This document shows positions 57,483 to 64,000 of a DNA stretch of 64,000 nt, piece by piece; the first letter of the stretch is position 1; every line of letters starts with the position of its first letter. The translations under genes and the position numbers were made by a program. The DNA comes from Noviherbaspirillum cavernae (GTDB lineage: Bacteria > Pseudomonadota > Gammaproteobacteria > Burkholderiales > Burkholderiaceae_D): positions 2,046,001 to 2,110,000 of the forward strand of contig NZ_QYUN01000002.1 of NCBI RefSeq assembly GCF_003590875.1, written 5' to 3'. The notes under the pieces are model-generated. The model made no database searches, was not told where the DNA came from, and saw nothing but the letters and a program-made list of their open reading frames with translations.

Positions 57483-57640
57483 TGCTTCGCTCCTTTCTTC
57501 GGTTGAACTTCGATGACGTCGCCGTCAACGATGCGACGCAGCCAGTACTGCGACGCTTCGACGGTGCGGCCGTCTTCGGACAAATAGCCGCCCCGATCCG
57601 GATCGGGCACTTGCCGACCGGGCACAGGTTTTACAAACAT
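57479..57640 (-). CDS. DUF2635 protein (Mu gp38-like)
   Basis: A 53-residue protein, MFVKPVPGRQVPDPDRGGYL followed by SEDGRTVEASQYWLRRIVDG, matching the short DUF2635 proteins always found just upstream of Mu-type sheath genes. AGGAG precedes the ATG. Role unknown, presumably in tail assembly. Confidence 0.88.
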   Translation of the reverse strand: MFVKPVPGRQVPDPDRGGYLSEDGRTVEASQYWLRRIVDGDVIEVQPKKGAKQ

Positions 57641-57650
57641 GGAATTGCTC

Positions 57651-58199
57651 CTACGGTGGAGGGAAATTGATGGATGTCTTTGCTTCGATCTGGCCGTCCG
57701 GTTCAGCGACATCGACCTCGATGTCGAGGCCTTGCCAGTCCGGCAGCTCGCTGTCACGCACAGCGAGCCACGTGTCGTCTTCACCGATCTCGTAATCGAC
57801 GACGAACTCGAACTGAAAATAGAGACGCGCGCGATCCATGTGCAGCAGGTTGCCGCCGTCGTATTCGATCGCGTCATACTCTTCTGCAGGTCGGAATCCG
57901 AGAAGCGCCCTGAACAGCAGCGCGCGCATGTCATGCACCGACAGCAAGGCGCTCTGCCCCCGCTCGTCCGCAACATTGCTGACAACGACGATGACCCCAA
58001 AGCCTTCCTGCACTCTTTGCCGATATCCGTTTCCGCTTTGATTGCGCTCGGGGCTCTCATCCATCGGGATGACATACGCAGCAGGGGCGTGGAAGTTGGC
58101 GGCCTCCGGAAGAATCTTGAAGTTTGCCGCACCGCCGACACGGTTCCCGAATTCCGGCACGCGAGCGCGCAGCTGCGCAATGATGAGACTGAGATTCAT
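57651..58199 (-). CDS. Mu gp37-like tail terminator protein
   Basis: The 182-residue protein resembles Mu gp37 (DUF1834): MNLSLIIAQLRARVPEFGNR, APAAYVIPMDESPERNQSGN, RQRVQEGFGVIVVVSNVADE and the C-terminal DWQGLDIEVDVAEPDGQIEA. These proteins cap the tail tube at the head-proximal end. It overlaps the upstream gene by 4 bp. Confidence 0.85.
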   Translation of the reverse strand: MNLSLIIAQLRARVPEFGNRVGGAANFKILPEAANFHAPAAYVIPMDESPERNQSGNGYRQRVQEGFGVIVVVSNVADERGQSALLSVHDMRALLFRALLGFRPAEEYDAIEYDGGNLLHMDRARLYFQFEFVVDYEIGEDDTWLAVRDSELPDWQGLDIEVDVAEPDGQIEAKTSINFPPP

Positions 58200-58720
58200 C
58201 GTGGTTTAAGCGCATCTTTCAGCGCTTCCCTTATCCCGGTTTGTGCAGCCTCACGCCGCGCATCAAGTGCGGCAGTCATGTAGTTCTTTCGCGGAGCCAC
58301 GACATAATTGCCTTTTTCCGCTCGTGCTGCGACCAGCGCCGCTCTTTCACCACGGCGCCGACGATTGCTTCTGCCGACTCCCTCGCCAGGGGCAAGCCGC
58401 TCAATGCGTCCAAGGCCTCGCGTGCCATACCAGAGATAGGCCGGATAAAAATCCTTTCCCATTTCTGCTGTTTTGTAAGGCGCCACACGCACAGCAAAAC
58501 CATGTCGTGAAAGAATCTTGAACTTGATCGACCGCTGCAGCGCACCCGAGTCTTTACCCGGAAACTCGCCCGGCTCTGATATTGCGCGCCTTGCGACAAG
58601 CCGTCGGGCAATTTTTCGAACGGCTTGCGCTTCGGTACGCAAAGCCTTGCGCACCCGCTTGCGATCGAAGTCAATCCTGCTGTGCCCGGCAAGCGTGACA
58701 TTTACTTCAGCAATGCTCAT
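58196..58720 (-). CDS. HK97 gp10-like head-tail joining protein
   Basis: A 174-residue basic protein (KALRTEAQAVRKIARRLVAR, SGALQRSIKFKIL, YPAYLWYGTRGLGRIERLAP). Size, basic helical N-terminus, the SGALQRSI motif and position between head-tail adaptor and tail terminator match the HK97-gp10/neck proteins. The ATG at 58720 is preferred; an upstream in-frame start lacks a ribosome-binding site. Confidence 0.72.
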   Translation of the reverse strand: MSIAEVNVTLAGHSRIDFDRKRVRKALRTEAQAVRKIARRLVARRAISEPGEFPGKDSGALQRSIKFKILSRHGFAVRVAPYKTAEMGKDFYPAYLWYGTRGLGRIERLAPGEGVGRSNRRRRGERAALVAARAEKGNYVVAPRKNYMTAALDARREAAQTGIREALKDALKPR

Positions 58721-59064
58721 GGAATCGCCCCCAGCAGCTCGCACTCAACATGCAGGAACCTGCCATTGCCTTTCGCATCCATCGATCGCTTGACCCGATA
58801 TCGCAAGCCTGCGGTAACGTCGTCAATCACATGGTTCGGCGTGACGGTCGCCTCCCGCACACTGGATGAGATCCTCATTGCGATGAGATGCGTAACGTCA
58901 TTGCCGGTTTGCTTCGCGCCGTAATAAACGGATCCTTTTGTCGGCTCAATCGACGCCCAAGCGTCGATGCCCGCATCGAAGGTTTGCTCGATGCCGAAGG
59001 CCGCTGCCGGCATGTCCTGCCATGCGCGAATTTTCACCTGCTTGTTTAACTTGCCAGCTGACAT
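58717..59064 (-). CDS. Head closure / head-tail adaptor protein
   Basis: A 115-residue protein of the SPP1 gp16/HK97 adaptor family: MSAGKLNKQVKIRAWQDMPA, WASIEPTKGSVYYGAKQTGN, THLIAMRISSSVREATVTPN and RYRVKRSMDAKGNGRFLHVE. GGAGGTGAC precedes the ATG at 59064. It joins the connector to the tail completion proteins. Confidence 0.82.
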   Translation of the reverse strand: MSAGKLNKQVKIRAWQDMPAAAFGIEQTFDAGIDAWASIEPTKGSVYYGAKQTGNDVTHLIAMRISSSVREATVTPNHVIDDVTAGLRYRVKRSMDAKGNGRFLHVECELLGAIP

Positions 59065-59065
59065 G

Positions 59066-59674
59066 TCACCTCCAGACCTTGTAGCGATCGAGGAGGCCAT
59101 CGATATGCGGCAGCTCCTGGATTGACGCACCGACAATGACGCTCTCGCGGTTTTCGTACAGCGTGCCGATCAGCAGCAACATCCATTGCCTGATTGCCTG
59201 CGGCACCTCAGCCGCATTCTCATAACCCGCCGTGAACTGGATCCGGACCGCGTTGATTTGTCCGAGCGTAGCGGGCCAGCTGCGCCCGGTAGCCGGCAAC
59301 AGACGGCCAGGCTCTGAGAAGTCGTCGAGCACATAGGCGCTCGGATCCAGTGTCTGCAGAGCGCCATTTCCATCCAGGTATTTGACGCTACCAATCGACT
59401 GGACGGGCGACTTGTCGAGCTCGATGACCGGCGCAAAGCGGTCAAGCGCAAGCTCCCATGTTTGCGTCATGAGCGCGCGGCCGGTCAAGTGCTCGGCACG
59501 CTGACCTGCCGCAGCGATCAAGGACTTGATCAGGCTGTCATCCGGATGCGCCGACGTGTCTGCAGGATCCACGATGAGACGCACATGCAGCCTCGCCTCG
59601 TTAAGCGAGATCGGGTCTTCTGTCGCAGGAGCAATGAGGCGGAGGTTCATGGTCATTCGCGGCTTGTCCGGCAT
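59066..59674 (-). CDS. Head-tail connector protein (HK97 gp6-like)
   Basis: A 202-residue protein with the gp6-type pattern: ISLNEARLHVRLIVD, DDSLIKSLIAAAGQRAEHLT, RALMTQTWELALDRF, IQFTAGYENAAEVPQAIRQW and LIGTLYENRE. It forms the ring under the portal. Starts at 59674, 59656 or 59650 are all possible and none has a strong ribosome-binding site, so the N-terminus is uncertain. Confidence 0.85.
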   Translation of the reverse strand: MPDKPRMTMNLRLIAPATEDPISLNEARLHVRLIVDPADTSAHPDDSLIKSLIAAAGQRAEHLTGRALMTQTWELALDRFAPVIELDKSPVQSIGSVKYLDGNGALQTLDPSAYVLDDFSEPGRLLPATGRSWPATLGQINAVRIQFTAGYENAAEVPQAIRQWMLLLIGTLYENRESVIVGASIQELPHIDGLLDRYKVWR

Positions 59675-59687
59675 GATGGTCTGGGTG

Positions 59688-59933
59688 TTATTGCTGGTTC
59701 ACTACCGGGTCGGCGGGATCGGTTGGCTTGGATGAGTCGGTTGGCGCGGATGAATCGGCCGGATCGACGGGGTCGGTCAGCTTGGACGGACCGCCAGTCT
59801 TTTTGGGCTCTCTGTACTCGACCGCCTTTTTCTCGGCGATCAGCTTTTCGGCGACTTCCGGATCAAAGCCCGCGATCTCGCCGGACTGATATGGACTCAC
59901 CGTCTTCAAGAATTTGACGACAACTTTTTTCAT
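59688..59933 (-). CDS. Small phage head-region protein with acidic repeat tail
   Basis: An 81-residue protein. The first 45 residues (KKVVVKFLKTVSPYQSGEIA, GFDPEVAEKLIAEKKAVEY) match small proteins encoded next to HK97-type capsid genes. The C-terminal 30 residues are low-complexity repeats of the PTDPADP/DSSAPTDSS type, produced by short tandem duplications in the DNA. CGAGG precedes the ATG at 59933. It may decorate or join the head; function unknown. Confidence 0.68.
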   Translation of the reverse strand: MKKVVVKFLKTVSPYQSGEIAGFDPEVAEKLIAEKKAVEYREPKKTGGPSKLTDPVDPADSSAPTDSSKPTDPADPVVNQQ

Positions 59934-59958
59934 GGACACCTCGAAAAGAAGGATTCAC

Positions 59959-59980
59959 TTTGTGCAGACGTCTGCACAAA
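59959..59980. repeat. 22-bp perfect palindrome after the capsid gene
   Basis: The half-site TTTGTGCAGAC is followed directly by its exact reverse complement GTCTGCACAAA with no loop. It lies 56 bp downstream of the capsid stop. On the sense strand it is not followed by a T run, so it is more likely a protein-binding site than a terminator. Confidence 0.8.
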
Positions 59981-59981
59981 T

Positions 59982-60012
59982 AAAGAGGCGGACCGCTCGG
60001 CCCGCCCTCTGC
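59982..60012 (-). terminator. Possible terminator after the major capsid gene
   Basis: On the minus strand a stem AGAGG(G)CGGGCC / GGTCCGCCTCT with a one-base bulge and a 4-nt loop is followed by TTATTTG. The stem is strong but the T run is interrupted, so it is weaker than the other late-operon terminators. The 22-bp palindrome lies immediately after it. Confidence 0.5.
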
Positions 60013-60036
60013 TATTGCGCGTTCGTCAGCTGGCGA

Positions 60037-61299
60037 TTACGGCGCCCACTTGACGCCCGTGAGCACCGCAACTGCCACGTCATGGCGTGGCTGGATATCG
60101 TGCTCGGTGATCGCCCGAATCAGCGTGAGATCCTGAGAGAAAGCCGACACCATGGTCGCGCCGCTCTTGAACGATGCCTCGGTCGATACGTCGATGATCA
60201 ACCCGGTCGCCTCGCCGATGATGACTTCATTGAAGTCAACCAGATAAATCTCAGACTCATTGCTGCCGGCACCCAGGTTTTCCGGGATCTGCGTCGTCAG
60301 TCGGAACGGCTTGCCGCGCAGCTGCCCTGCGTCGATCTCGGGGAATGCCTTGTTGCCATTACCGTCGACCAGGTTCTGCAGATAGACCATGGTGCGCGGG
60401 GAGAATACCCATCCCGGCTTGATCATGCGGACCTTGCCGGTCAGCAGTGCCAGCTCCAGCTTGCCCAGATCGTTCTTGACATTCTGCAGGTTGACTGTCG
60501 CATTGGCGGCGATCACATTTCCGGCAGGCGCCCAATAGCGAAGACCCTTCGGCAGATTGCCGGTGCCGTTGTCGCGCAAGAATCCGATATCCTCGCGCAG
60601 CGCGATCGCTTGCAGCATGTCGTCGCGGACCATCGTGTTTGCTTGCGGATTGGAGAAGCGGATCAGGTCGTTGGAAACCGGAACCAACGCGGTCAACTTC
60701 TTTTTCGACAGCGTCATCTGGCCGAAGGTTTGCTCGGAGGCCGCAATGTCGTCGTTCTCGCCCTGATAGTTCGCCGAGGCGCCACCGACGATCTTTGGCA
60801 TGGTCAGCGAGCCATTCGGCATCGGGATGGTTCGCGCGCCGGAGGCTCGCACGACCGACATCGGCTGCAGCAGTTCGACGAACTCCGGAACATAACCCGG
60901 TGGAACGATGAAGCCGCCGGCGGCGCCGGTGCCGGTGTTGAGGACGGCGGCAATCTCGGGGAACCCATTGGTGTCCGCATAATGCGCAGCCCCGCGGGGG
61001 TCGCCCTTCGACGCGCACAGCGCACGGACGATCATGCCGATGTCTTCGCCTTTTTGCTTGGCAGCCTTCGGTACTGCCGACATGGATGCCAGTGGCGTCG
61101 CGGTCACGGCTGCCATTTTTTCGGCTGCCTGGATACGATCAATTCTGGCGGTCAGGTCATTGAACTCGGCTTGCAGCTGATTGAACTCGGCGAGCTGCTC
61201 GGCAGTGAGGTCGGTTCCGTCGGCTTCAATCGCCGCCAATTCCGCGACACGTGCTTGCACCCCCGCGCGGCGCTGCAGAAGACTGGTGATGTCTTTCAT
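60037..61299 (-). CDS. Major capsid protein (HK97 fold) with N-terminal scaffold domain
   Basis: The 420-residue protein has a helical delta/scaffold domain (MKDITSLLQRRAGVQARVAE to about residue 70, glutamine/glutamate-rich) that is normally removed by the prohead protease, then the HK97 capsid domain: GGFIVPPGYVPEFVELLQPM, RASGARTIPMPNGSLTMPKI, ALREDIGFLRDNGTGNLPKG and PRHDVAVAVLTGVKWAP at the end. AAAGGAAAG precedes the ATG. The upstream gene encodes the protease that would cut it. Confidence 0.95.
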   Translation of the reverse strand: MKDITSLLQRRAGVQARVAELAAIEADGTDLTAEQLAEFNQLQAEFNDLTARIDRIQAAEKMAAVTATPLASMSAVPKAAKQKGEDIGMIVRALCASKGDPRGAAHYADTNGFPEIAAVLNTGTGAAGGFIVPPGYVPEFVELLQPMSVVRASGARTIPMPNGSLTMPKIVGGASANYQGENDDIAASEQTFGQMTLSKKKLTALVPVSNDLIRFSNPQANTMVRDDMLQAIALREDIGFLRDNGTGNLPKGLRYWAPAGNVIAANATVNLQNVKNDLGKLELALLTGKVRMIKPGWVFSPRTMVYLQNLVDGNGNKAFPEIDAGQLRGKPFRLTTQIPENLGAGSNESEIYLVDFNEVIIGEATGLIIDVSTEASFKSGATMVSAFSQDLTLIRAITEHDIQPRHDVAVAVLTGVKWAP

Positions 61300-61317
61300 T
61301 GCTTTCCTTTCGCAAAT

Positions 61318-61339
61318 AAAAAAGCCGCCCGAAGGCGGC
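61318..61339 (-). terminator. Intrinsic terminator T1 between protease and capsid genes
   Basis: Read on the minus strand: GCCGCC, loop TTCG, GGCGGC, then six T residues (61323-61318). The TTCG tetraloop adds stability. It lies 2 bp after the protease stop codon and about 20 bp before the capsid ATG, so the abundant capsid message would be made downstream of a strong stop signal. Confidence 0.82.
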
Positions 61340-61340
61340 G

Positions 61341-62294
61341 CTATACCCCTCGCGGGGATCCTGATGGATTCTGTTGCGCGCCGATTATCTGCATCGCCTG
61401 CGCGGCGCGCTGGACACGCCCGCCGGCTTTGCCTTGCGGCTGAGTGTTCACGTTGCGCGCAATGATGTCGCGTAGCGCATCCTTGGCCGTCATGACCTTG
61501 TCCGCGAGTCCGATCCTGATCGCGTCGTCACCGCGGTAAGTGTCTGCCTCGGTCGCCCTGACTGCGGCAGCGGTCATTCCGCGATTCTTCGCGACCGTCT
61601 CGACAAAGAGCTCGTAAGCTCGATCGACTTCGGCCTGCAGTCGGGACAGCGCCTCATCGGTCAACGGTGAGTCGGGCAGACCGTCGGCCTTGCGCGCGCC
61701 GGCATAGATCGGCGTGACCTTGATTCCGGAGTTGGCCAGCATGGCGCTGCGATCTACGTGCGCGGCAATGACGCCAATCGAGCCGACACCGCCCATGCGC
61801 GGCACGATGATCTCGTCAGCCGCAGAGGCAATCGCATAGCCTGCGCTATAGGCGGACTCATCGACGATCGCGGATATCGGTTTGATGCCGCGTGCGCTGC
61901 TGATCTCATCGGCCAGGTCGAACAGACCGTTGACCGAGCCACCCGGTGTGTTGAGGTCCAGCACGATATGCCGCACAGAGCCGTCGTTGACCATTGCATG
62001 GAAGTCTGCGGAGAGTTGTTTATAGCTCTGGATGCCGGACATCGCATCGAGGCCGCGCGTGCGATGCGTCAGCGAACCATAGATCGGCAACACCGCGACG
62101 CCATGACCGACGTCCTGGAATGCCGGACCGGACTTTGCCGCATTCAGCGACGCCGGCAGTTCGTCATCCTCCATGGCACCGATCTCGGCGATGTTGAGAT
62201 GCGCTTGCAGGACGTTGAGGATGATCTCCAACTTGCTGCCGTGAATGGCCAATGGCGTATTGAAGATCAATTCGGCCAGATATGCTTTTTTCAT
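61341..62294 (-). CDS. S49-family prohead protease (SppA/ClpP-like)
   Basis: A 317-residue serine protease of the phage protein C/SppA type. Visible are AVLPIYGSLTHRTRGLDAMS, HIVLDLNTPGGSVNGLFDLA, the catalytic serine region in VDESAYSAGYAIASAADEI, and the segment GSIGVIAAHVDRSAMLANSG. It cleaves scaffold domains during prohead maturation. The C-terminus (AGGRVQRAAQAMQIIG) may act as an internal scaffold. It overlaps the portal gene by 4 bp. Confidence 0.92.
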   Translation of the reverse strand: MKKAYLAELIFNTPLAIHGSKLEIILNVLQAHLNIAEIGAMEDDELPASLNAAKSGPAFQDVGHGVAVLPIYGSLTHRTRGLDAMSGIQSYKQLSADFHAMVNDGSVRHIVLDLNTPGGSVNGLFDLADEISSARGIKPISAIVDESAYSAGYAIASAADEIIVPRMGGVGSIGVIAAHVDRSAMLANSGIKVTPIYAGARKADGLPDSPLTDEALSRLQAEVDRAYELFVETVAKNRGMTAAAVRATEADTYRGDDAIRIGLADKVMTAKDALRDIIARNVNTQPQGKAGGRVQRAAQAMQIIGAQQNPSGSPRGV

Positions 62295-63505
62295 GCTTGC
62301 CCTTCCCGCGGCGCTCCTGCGCGCTGCATGTTGAGAGGTTCCAGATAAATGTCGCCACCCTCGTAAGGATCGCGGTCCTCCAGATCGCGGATCTCGTTCG
62401 CGTTGTAGACGCCGATCTCTCGGCCGGTGCGATATGCCTCAAAGCGGGACTTCATGTCTGCCCGCATCAAGGCGTCGACATTGAACTTGAAGAAATACCC
62501 CTCGCTACGCTCGTCCTCTGACAGCAGCGACAGGTTGAGGCGCTGCTCCCAGCGCGCGATCCATGGAATCAATGTGTATTTCAGGAACTGCAGATCCTGA
62601 TGTTCGATATTGCTGAACGTTGCTTTTTCCAGGTCCGCCAGCATGTGAGGCGGGATCCGGAACATCCGCGCGATCTCCGTCACCTGAAATTTTCGCGATT
62701 CCATGAACTGCATGTCCTTCATGTTGATGCGCAGATCGTGCAGCTTCATGCCAGCGCCGAGAACAGCGATGTCGTTGCGGTTGCCGGCATGGATATCCCG
62801 CCACGACTGGCGGATATCGTCTCGCTGTTTTTTGTCGGGATTGCCGACAACTTCGATTGCCGCCGGCGGAACGATGCCGCGTCCGACCGTCTCTGCGCCG
62901 GCCCGCTCGCCAGCGATCGCCAGTCCGACCGTCTCGCGCGCGAGCTCAATCGGATTCAGGCCGATCAAGCCATCGAGCGAGAAGCCCCGAAGATGCAGCA
63001 TCCGTCGTGCCGGGATACCGTTCTCGCCCCCCGAGATGTCGTAGTAGATCGAGCCGTCGTCCGGATTGCGCCTTACCGTCACCTTGTCTGGCGCCTGCGG
63101 ATACAGCGCGCCGACTTCGCCCTTTCCATCGCGCTCGATGAGCGAGTAGGCATTGCCACGCAGGCCCATGTGCGCCTGCTTCATTTCCTTGAAGTCGAAC
63201 GCTGTCATCTGCGGGTTCGGCGCATCGTGCAGCAGCGCATGAAGCGGATGATCATCTGCATCGACGCGCTTGCCGCCCTTCTCCTTCATTTTCAGCGATA
63301 GCGGAAGTGAGGCGATCGACTCCGCCAGGATCCGCACGCTGGCATAGACCGCCATCACGTGCATCGCGGAGTCCGGCGTTACGTACTCGCCGGAGATCGA
63401 CTTGCCGCCGCCGAACAGACCGACAATCCATCCGGCCGGCTTGCTCGGCGTGCCGCCGCTTGCGTCTGCGCGCAGGCTTCCGCCTCGGTTGAAAAAATTG
63501 AACAT
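62291..63505 (-). CDS. Portal protein (HK97 family)
   Basis: The 404-residue protein forms the dodecameric DNA-entry ring. It shows the HK97-type portal pattern: AVYASVRILAESIASLPLSL, MGLRGNAYSLIERDGKGEVG, MLHLRGFSLDGLIGLNPIEL, RMFRIPPHMLADLEKATFSN and LIPWIARWEQRLN. The ATG at 63505 follows the terminase stop by 2 bp. Confidence 0.95.
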   Translation of the reverse strand: MFNFFNRGGSLRADASGGTPSKPAGWIVGLFGGGKSISGEYVTPDSAMHVMAVYASVRILAESIASLPLSLKMKEKGGKRVDADDHPLHALLHDAPNPQMTAFDFKEMKQAHMGLRGNAYSLIERDGKGEVGALYPQAPDKVTVRRNPDDGSIYYDISGGENGIPARRMLHLRGFSLDGLIGLNPIELARETVGLAIAGERAGAETVGRGIVPPAAIEVVGNPDKKQRDDIRQSWRDIHAGNRNDIAVLGAGMKLHDLRINMKDMQFMESRKFQVTEIARMFRIPPHMLADLEKATFSNIEHQDLQFLKYTLIPWIARWEQRLNLSLLSEDERSEGYFFKFNVDALMRADMKSRFEAYRTGREIGVYNANEIRDLEDRDPYEGGDIYLEPLNMQRAGAPREGQA

Positions 63506-63507
63506 CA

Positions 63508-64000
63508 CTAGACTCCGTCCGGTATGGTTTGCGCCTGGTCGGCGATCGCGCGATTGAGGCACATCAGGAGGGCGACAACGCCGTCGATCTTGTTCTCCTC
63601 GCGCTCCTTGCGCGGGAATATGTTGTCCTTCGCGTCGCGATGGCAGACCACATTGCTGACCATCCACGTCAAGACCGGATCCCCGTCATGATGGAACCGC
63701 CCTTCGAGGACCAACGCCTCCAACCATTTCATCGGCTCGCTGAAGTTCTTGACCGTCTGCCCGACTTCTACCATCGGCAGGTTCGCCGCGACCATGCGCT
63801 GCGAGAACTGCGTTGCCTGGAATGGATCGTAAGGTGCCTCCTGAACGCGGAACCGCGCCGCATCGATGAGTAGATCGTCCTCGATAACGCCGAAGTCGGT
63901 CACGTTGCCCGGCGTGACCGTGATCAAACCGCGGCGCGCCCAGCCGCTGTATTGCGAATTGCGGCCATCTTCGATGGCTTGCTCATTGAGGTAGTGCTGC
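63508..64000 (-). CDS. Terminase large subunit, C-terminal part (runs off the right edge)
   Basis: The frame is open from the right edge and encodes about 163 residues of the nuclease domain of an HK97-type (Terminase_1) large subunit: GVIEDDLLIDAARFRVQE, YDPFQATQFSQRMVA, NFSEPMKWLEALVLEGRFHH and KIDGVVALLMCLNRAIAD, where an aspartate of the nuclease site precedes the final helix. Terminase packages DNA through the portal encoded next. The ATPase domain and the small subunit should lie right of the window. Confidence 0.93.
   Translation of the reverse strand, partial: QHYLNEQAIEDGRNSQYSGWARRGLITVTPGNVTDFGVIEDDLLIDAARFRVQEAPYDPFQATQFSQRMVAANLPMVEVGQTVKNFSEPMKWLEALVLEGRFHHDGDPVLTWMVSNVVCHRDAKDNIFPRKEREENKIDGVVALLMCLNRAIADQAQTIPDGV

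Larger units (their letters stand above)
40939..64000. mobile_element. SfV-like prophage with serine integrase (left 23 kb; continues past the window)
   Basis: From the recombinase next to rimO to the right edge, nearly all genes are phage or phage cargo. Reading right to left on the minus strand: terminase, portal, S49 protease, major capsid, head-tail connectors, then contractile tail genes in the exact order of phage Mu, fibre, lysis genes, hicAB and umuDC. HK97-like head plus Mu-like tail is the SfV-type mosaic. The integrase is plus strand at the far left. All structural genes appear intact, so the prophage may be functional. attR, replication and repressor genes lie beyond position 64,000. 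The exact left end cannot be fixed without attR or an empty site. Confidence 0.92.

Noticed and set aside
55584..57506. 640-codon open frame on the plus strand opposite sheath and tube genes
   Set aside because: The minus-strand sheath and tube genes are well supported. The plus-strand product is low-complexity (Arg, Gln, His) and lacks a ribosome-binding site.

Overview
The window reads as a chromosomal segment of a betaproteobacterium of the order Burkholderiales, most likely Oxalobacteraceae. This is an inference from protein character and gene order (smc-zipA-ligA; dapC-dapD-pilU-arsC-dapE-prmB; ispD-ispF; ompR-envZ) and from the high-GC codon use; no rRNA is present to settle it. Two parts are distinct: about 41 kb of housekeeping chromosome (1-40,940) and the left 23 kb of an integrated tailed prophage (about 40,940 to the right edge, continuing outside).

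Host part. From the left: the 5' end of rpsB diverges from map, with facing promoters; glnD (nitrogen sensor) and a 23S rRNA pseudouridine synthase follow. A KefF-KefC-like K+/H+ efflux pair lies on the minus strand. The minus-strand run zipA-ligA-galU-def has tight overlaps, and smc lies upstream of it, separated by an atypical stretch of about 1.2 kb with a small orphan gene and a 158-bp MITE-like palindromic element. On the plus strand comes a lysine/peptidoglycan-precursor cluster (dapC, dapD, pilU, an ArsC-like gene, dapE, prmB, an ABC-F ATPase), then a CaiB/BaiF CoA-transferase, a GNAT acetyltransferase and a DUF2520 oxidoreductase-like protein. OmpR-EnvZ, a YqhD-type aldehyde reductase, ispD-ispF, mfd, serB, and the minus-strand series metC / secreted protein / rimO complete this part.

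Prophage. A large serine recombinase begins 19 bp from the start codon of rimO, so integration was at or inside the 5' end of rimO. Next to it, reading left, lie cargo genes: a umuDC error-prone polymerase operon behind a near-perfect LexA box, and a hicAB toxin-antitoxin pair with two palindromic operators. The rest is one minus-strand late operon, read from right to left: terminase (partial), HK97-type portal, S49-family prohead protease, major capsid protein, head-tail connectors, then a complete contractile tail in the gene order of phage Mu (gp37, DUF2635, sheath, tube, chaperone with a -1 frameshift, tape measure, gp43 to gp48, fibre, fibre assembly), and a lysis cassette (holin-like, lysozyme with E-C-T catalytic triad, Rz with nested Rz1). 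An HK97-like head with a Mu-like contractile tail is the architecture of Shigella phage SfV. The replication/repressor region must lie beyond position 64,000.

The least expected signal is a set of at least four clean intrinsic terminators (perfect GC stem, 4-5 nt loop, U6) inside the late operon on its sense strand, one of them inside a coding sequence. They imply either antitermination or a deliberately graded late transcript. Other points worth checking are the MITE-like element, the rimO junction, tandem OmpR-type half-sites upstream of ompR, a 22-bp perfect palindrome after the capsid gene, and the paired hicA operators.
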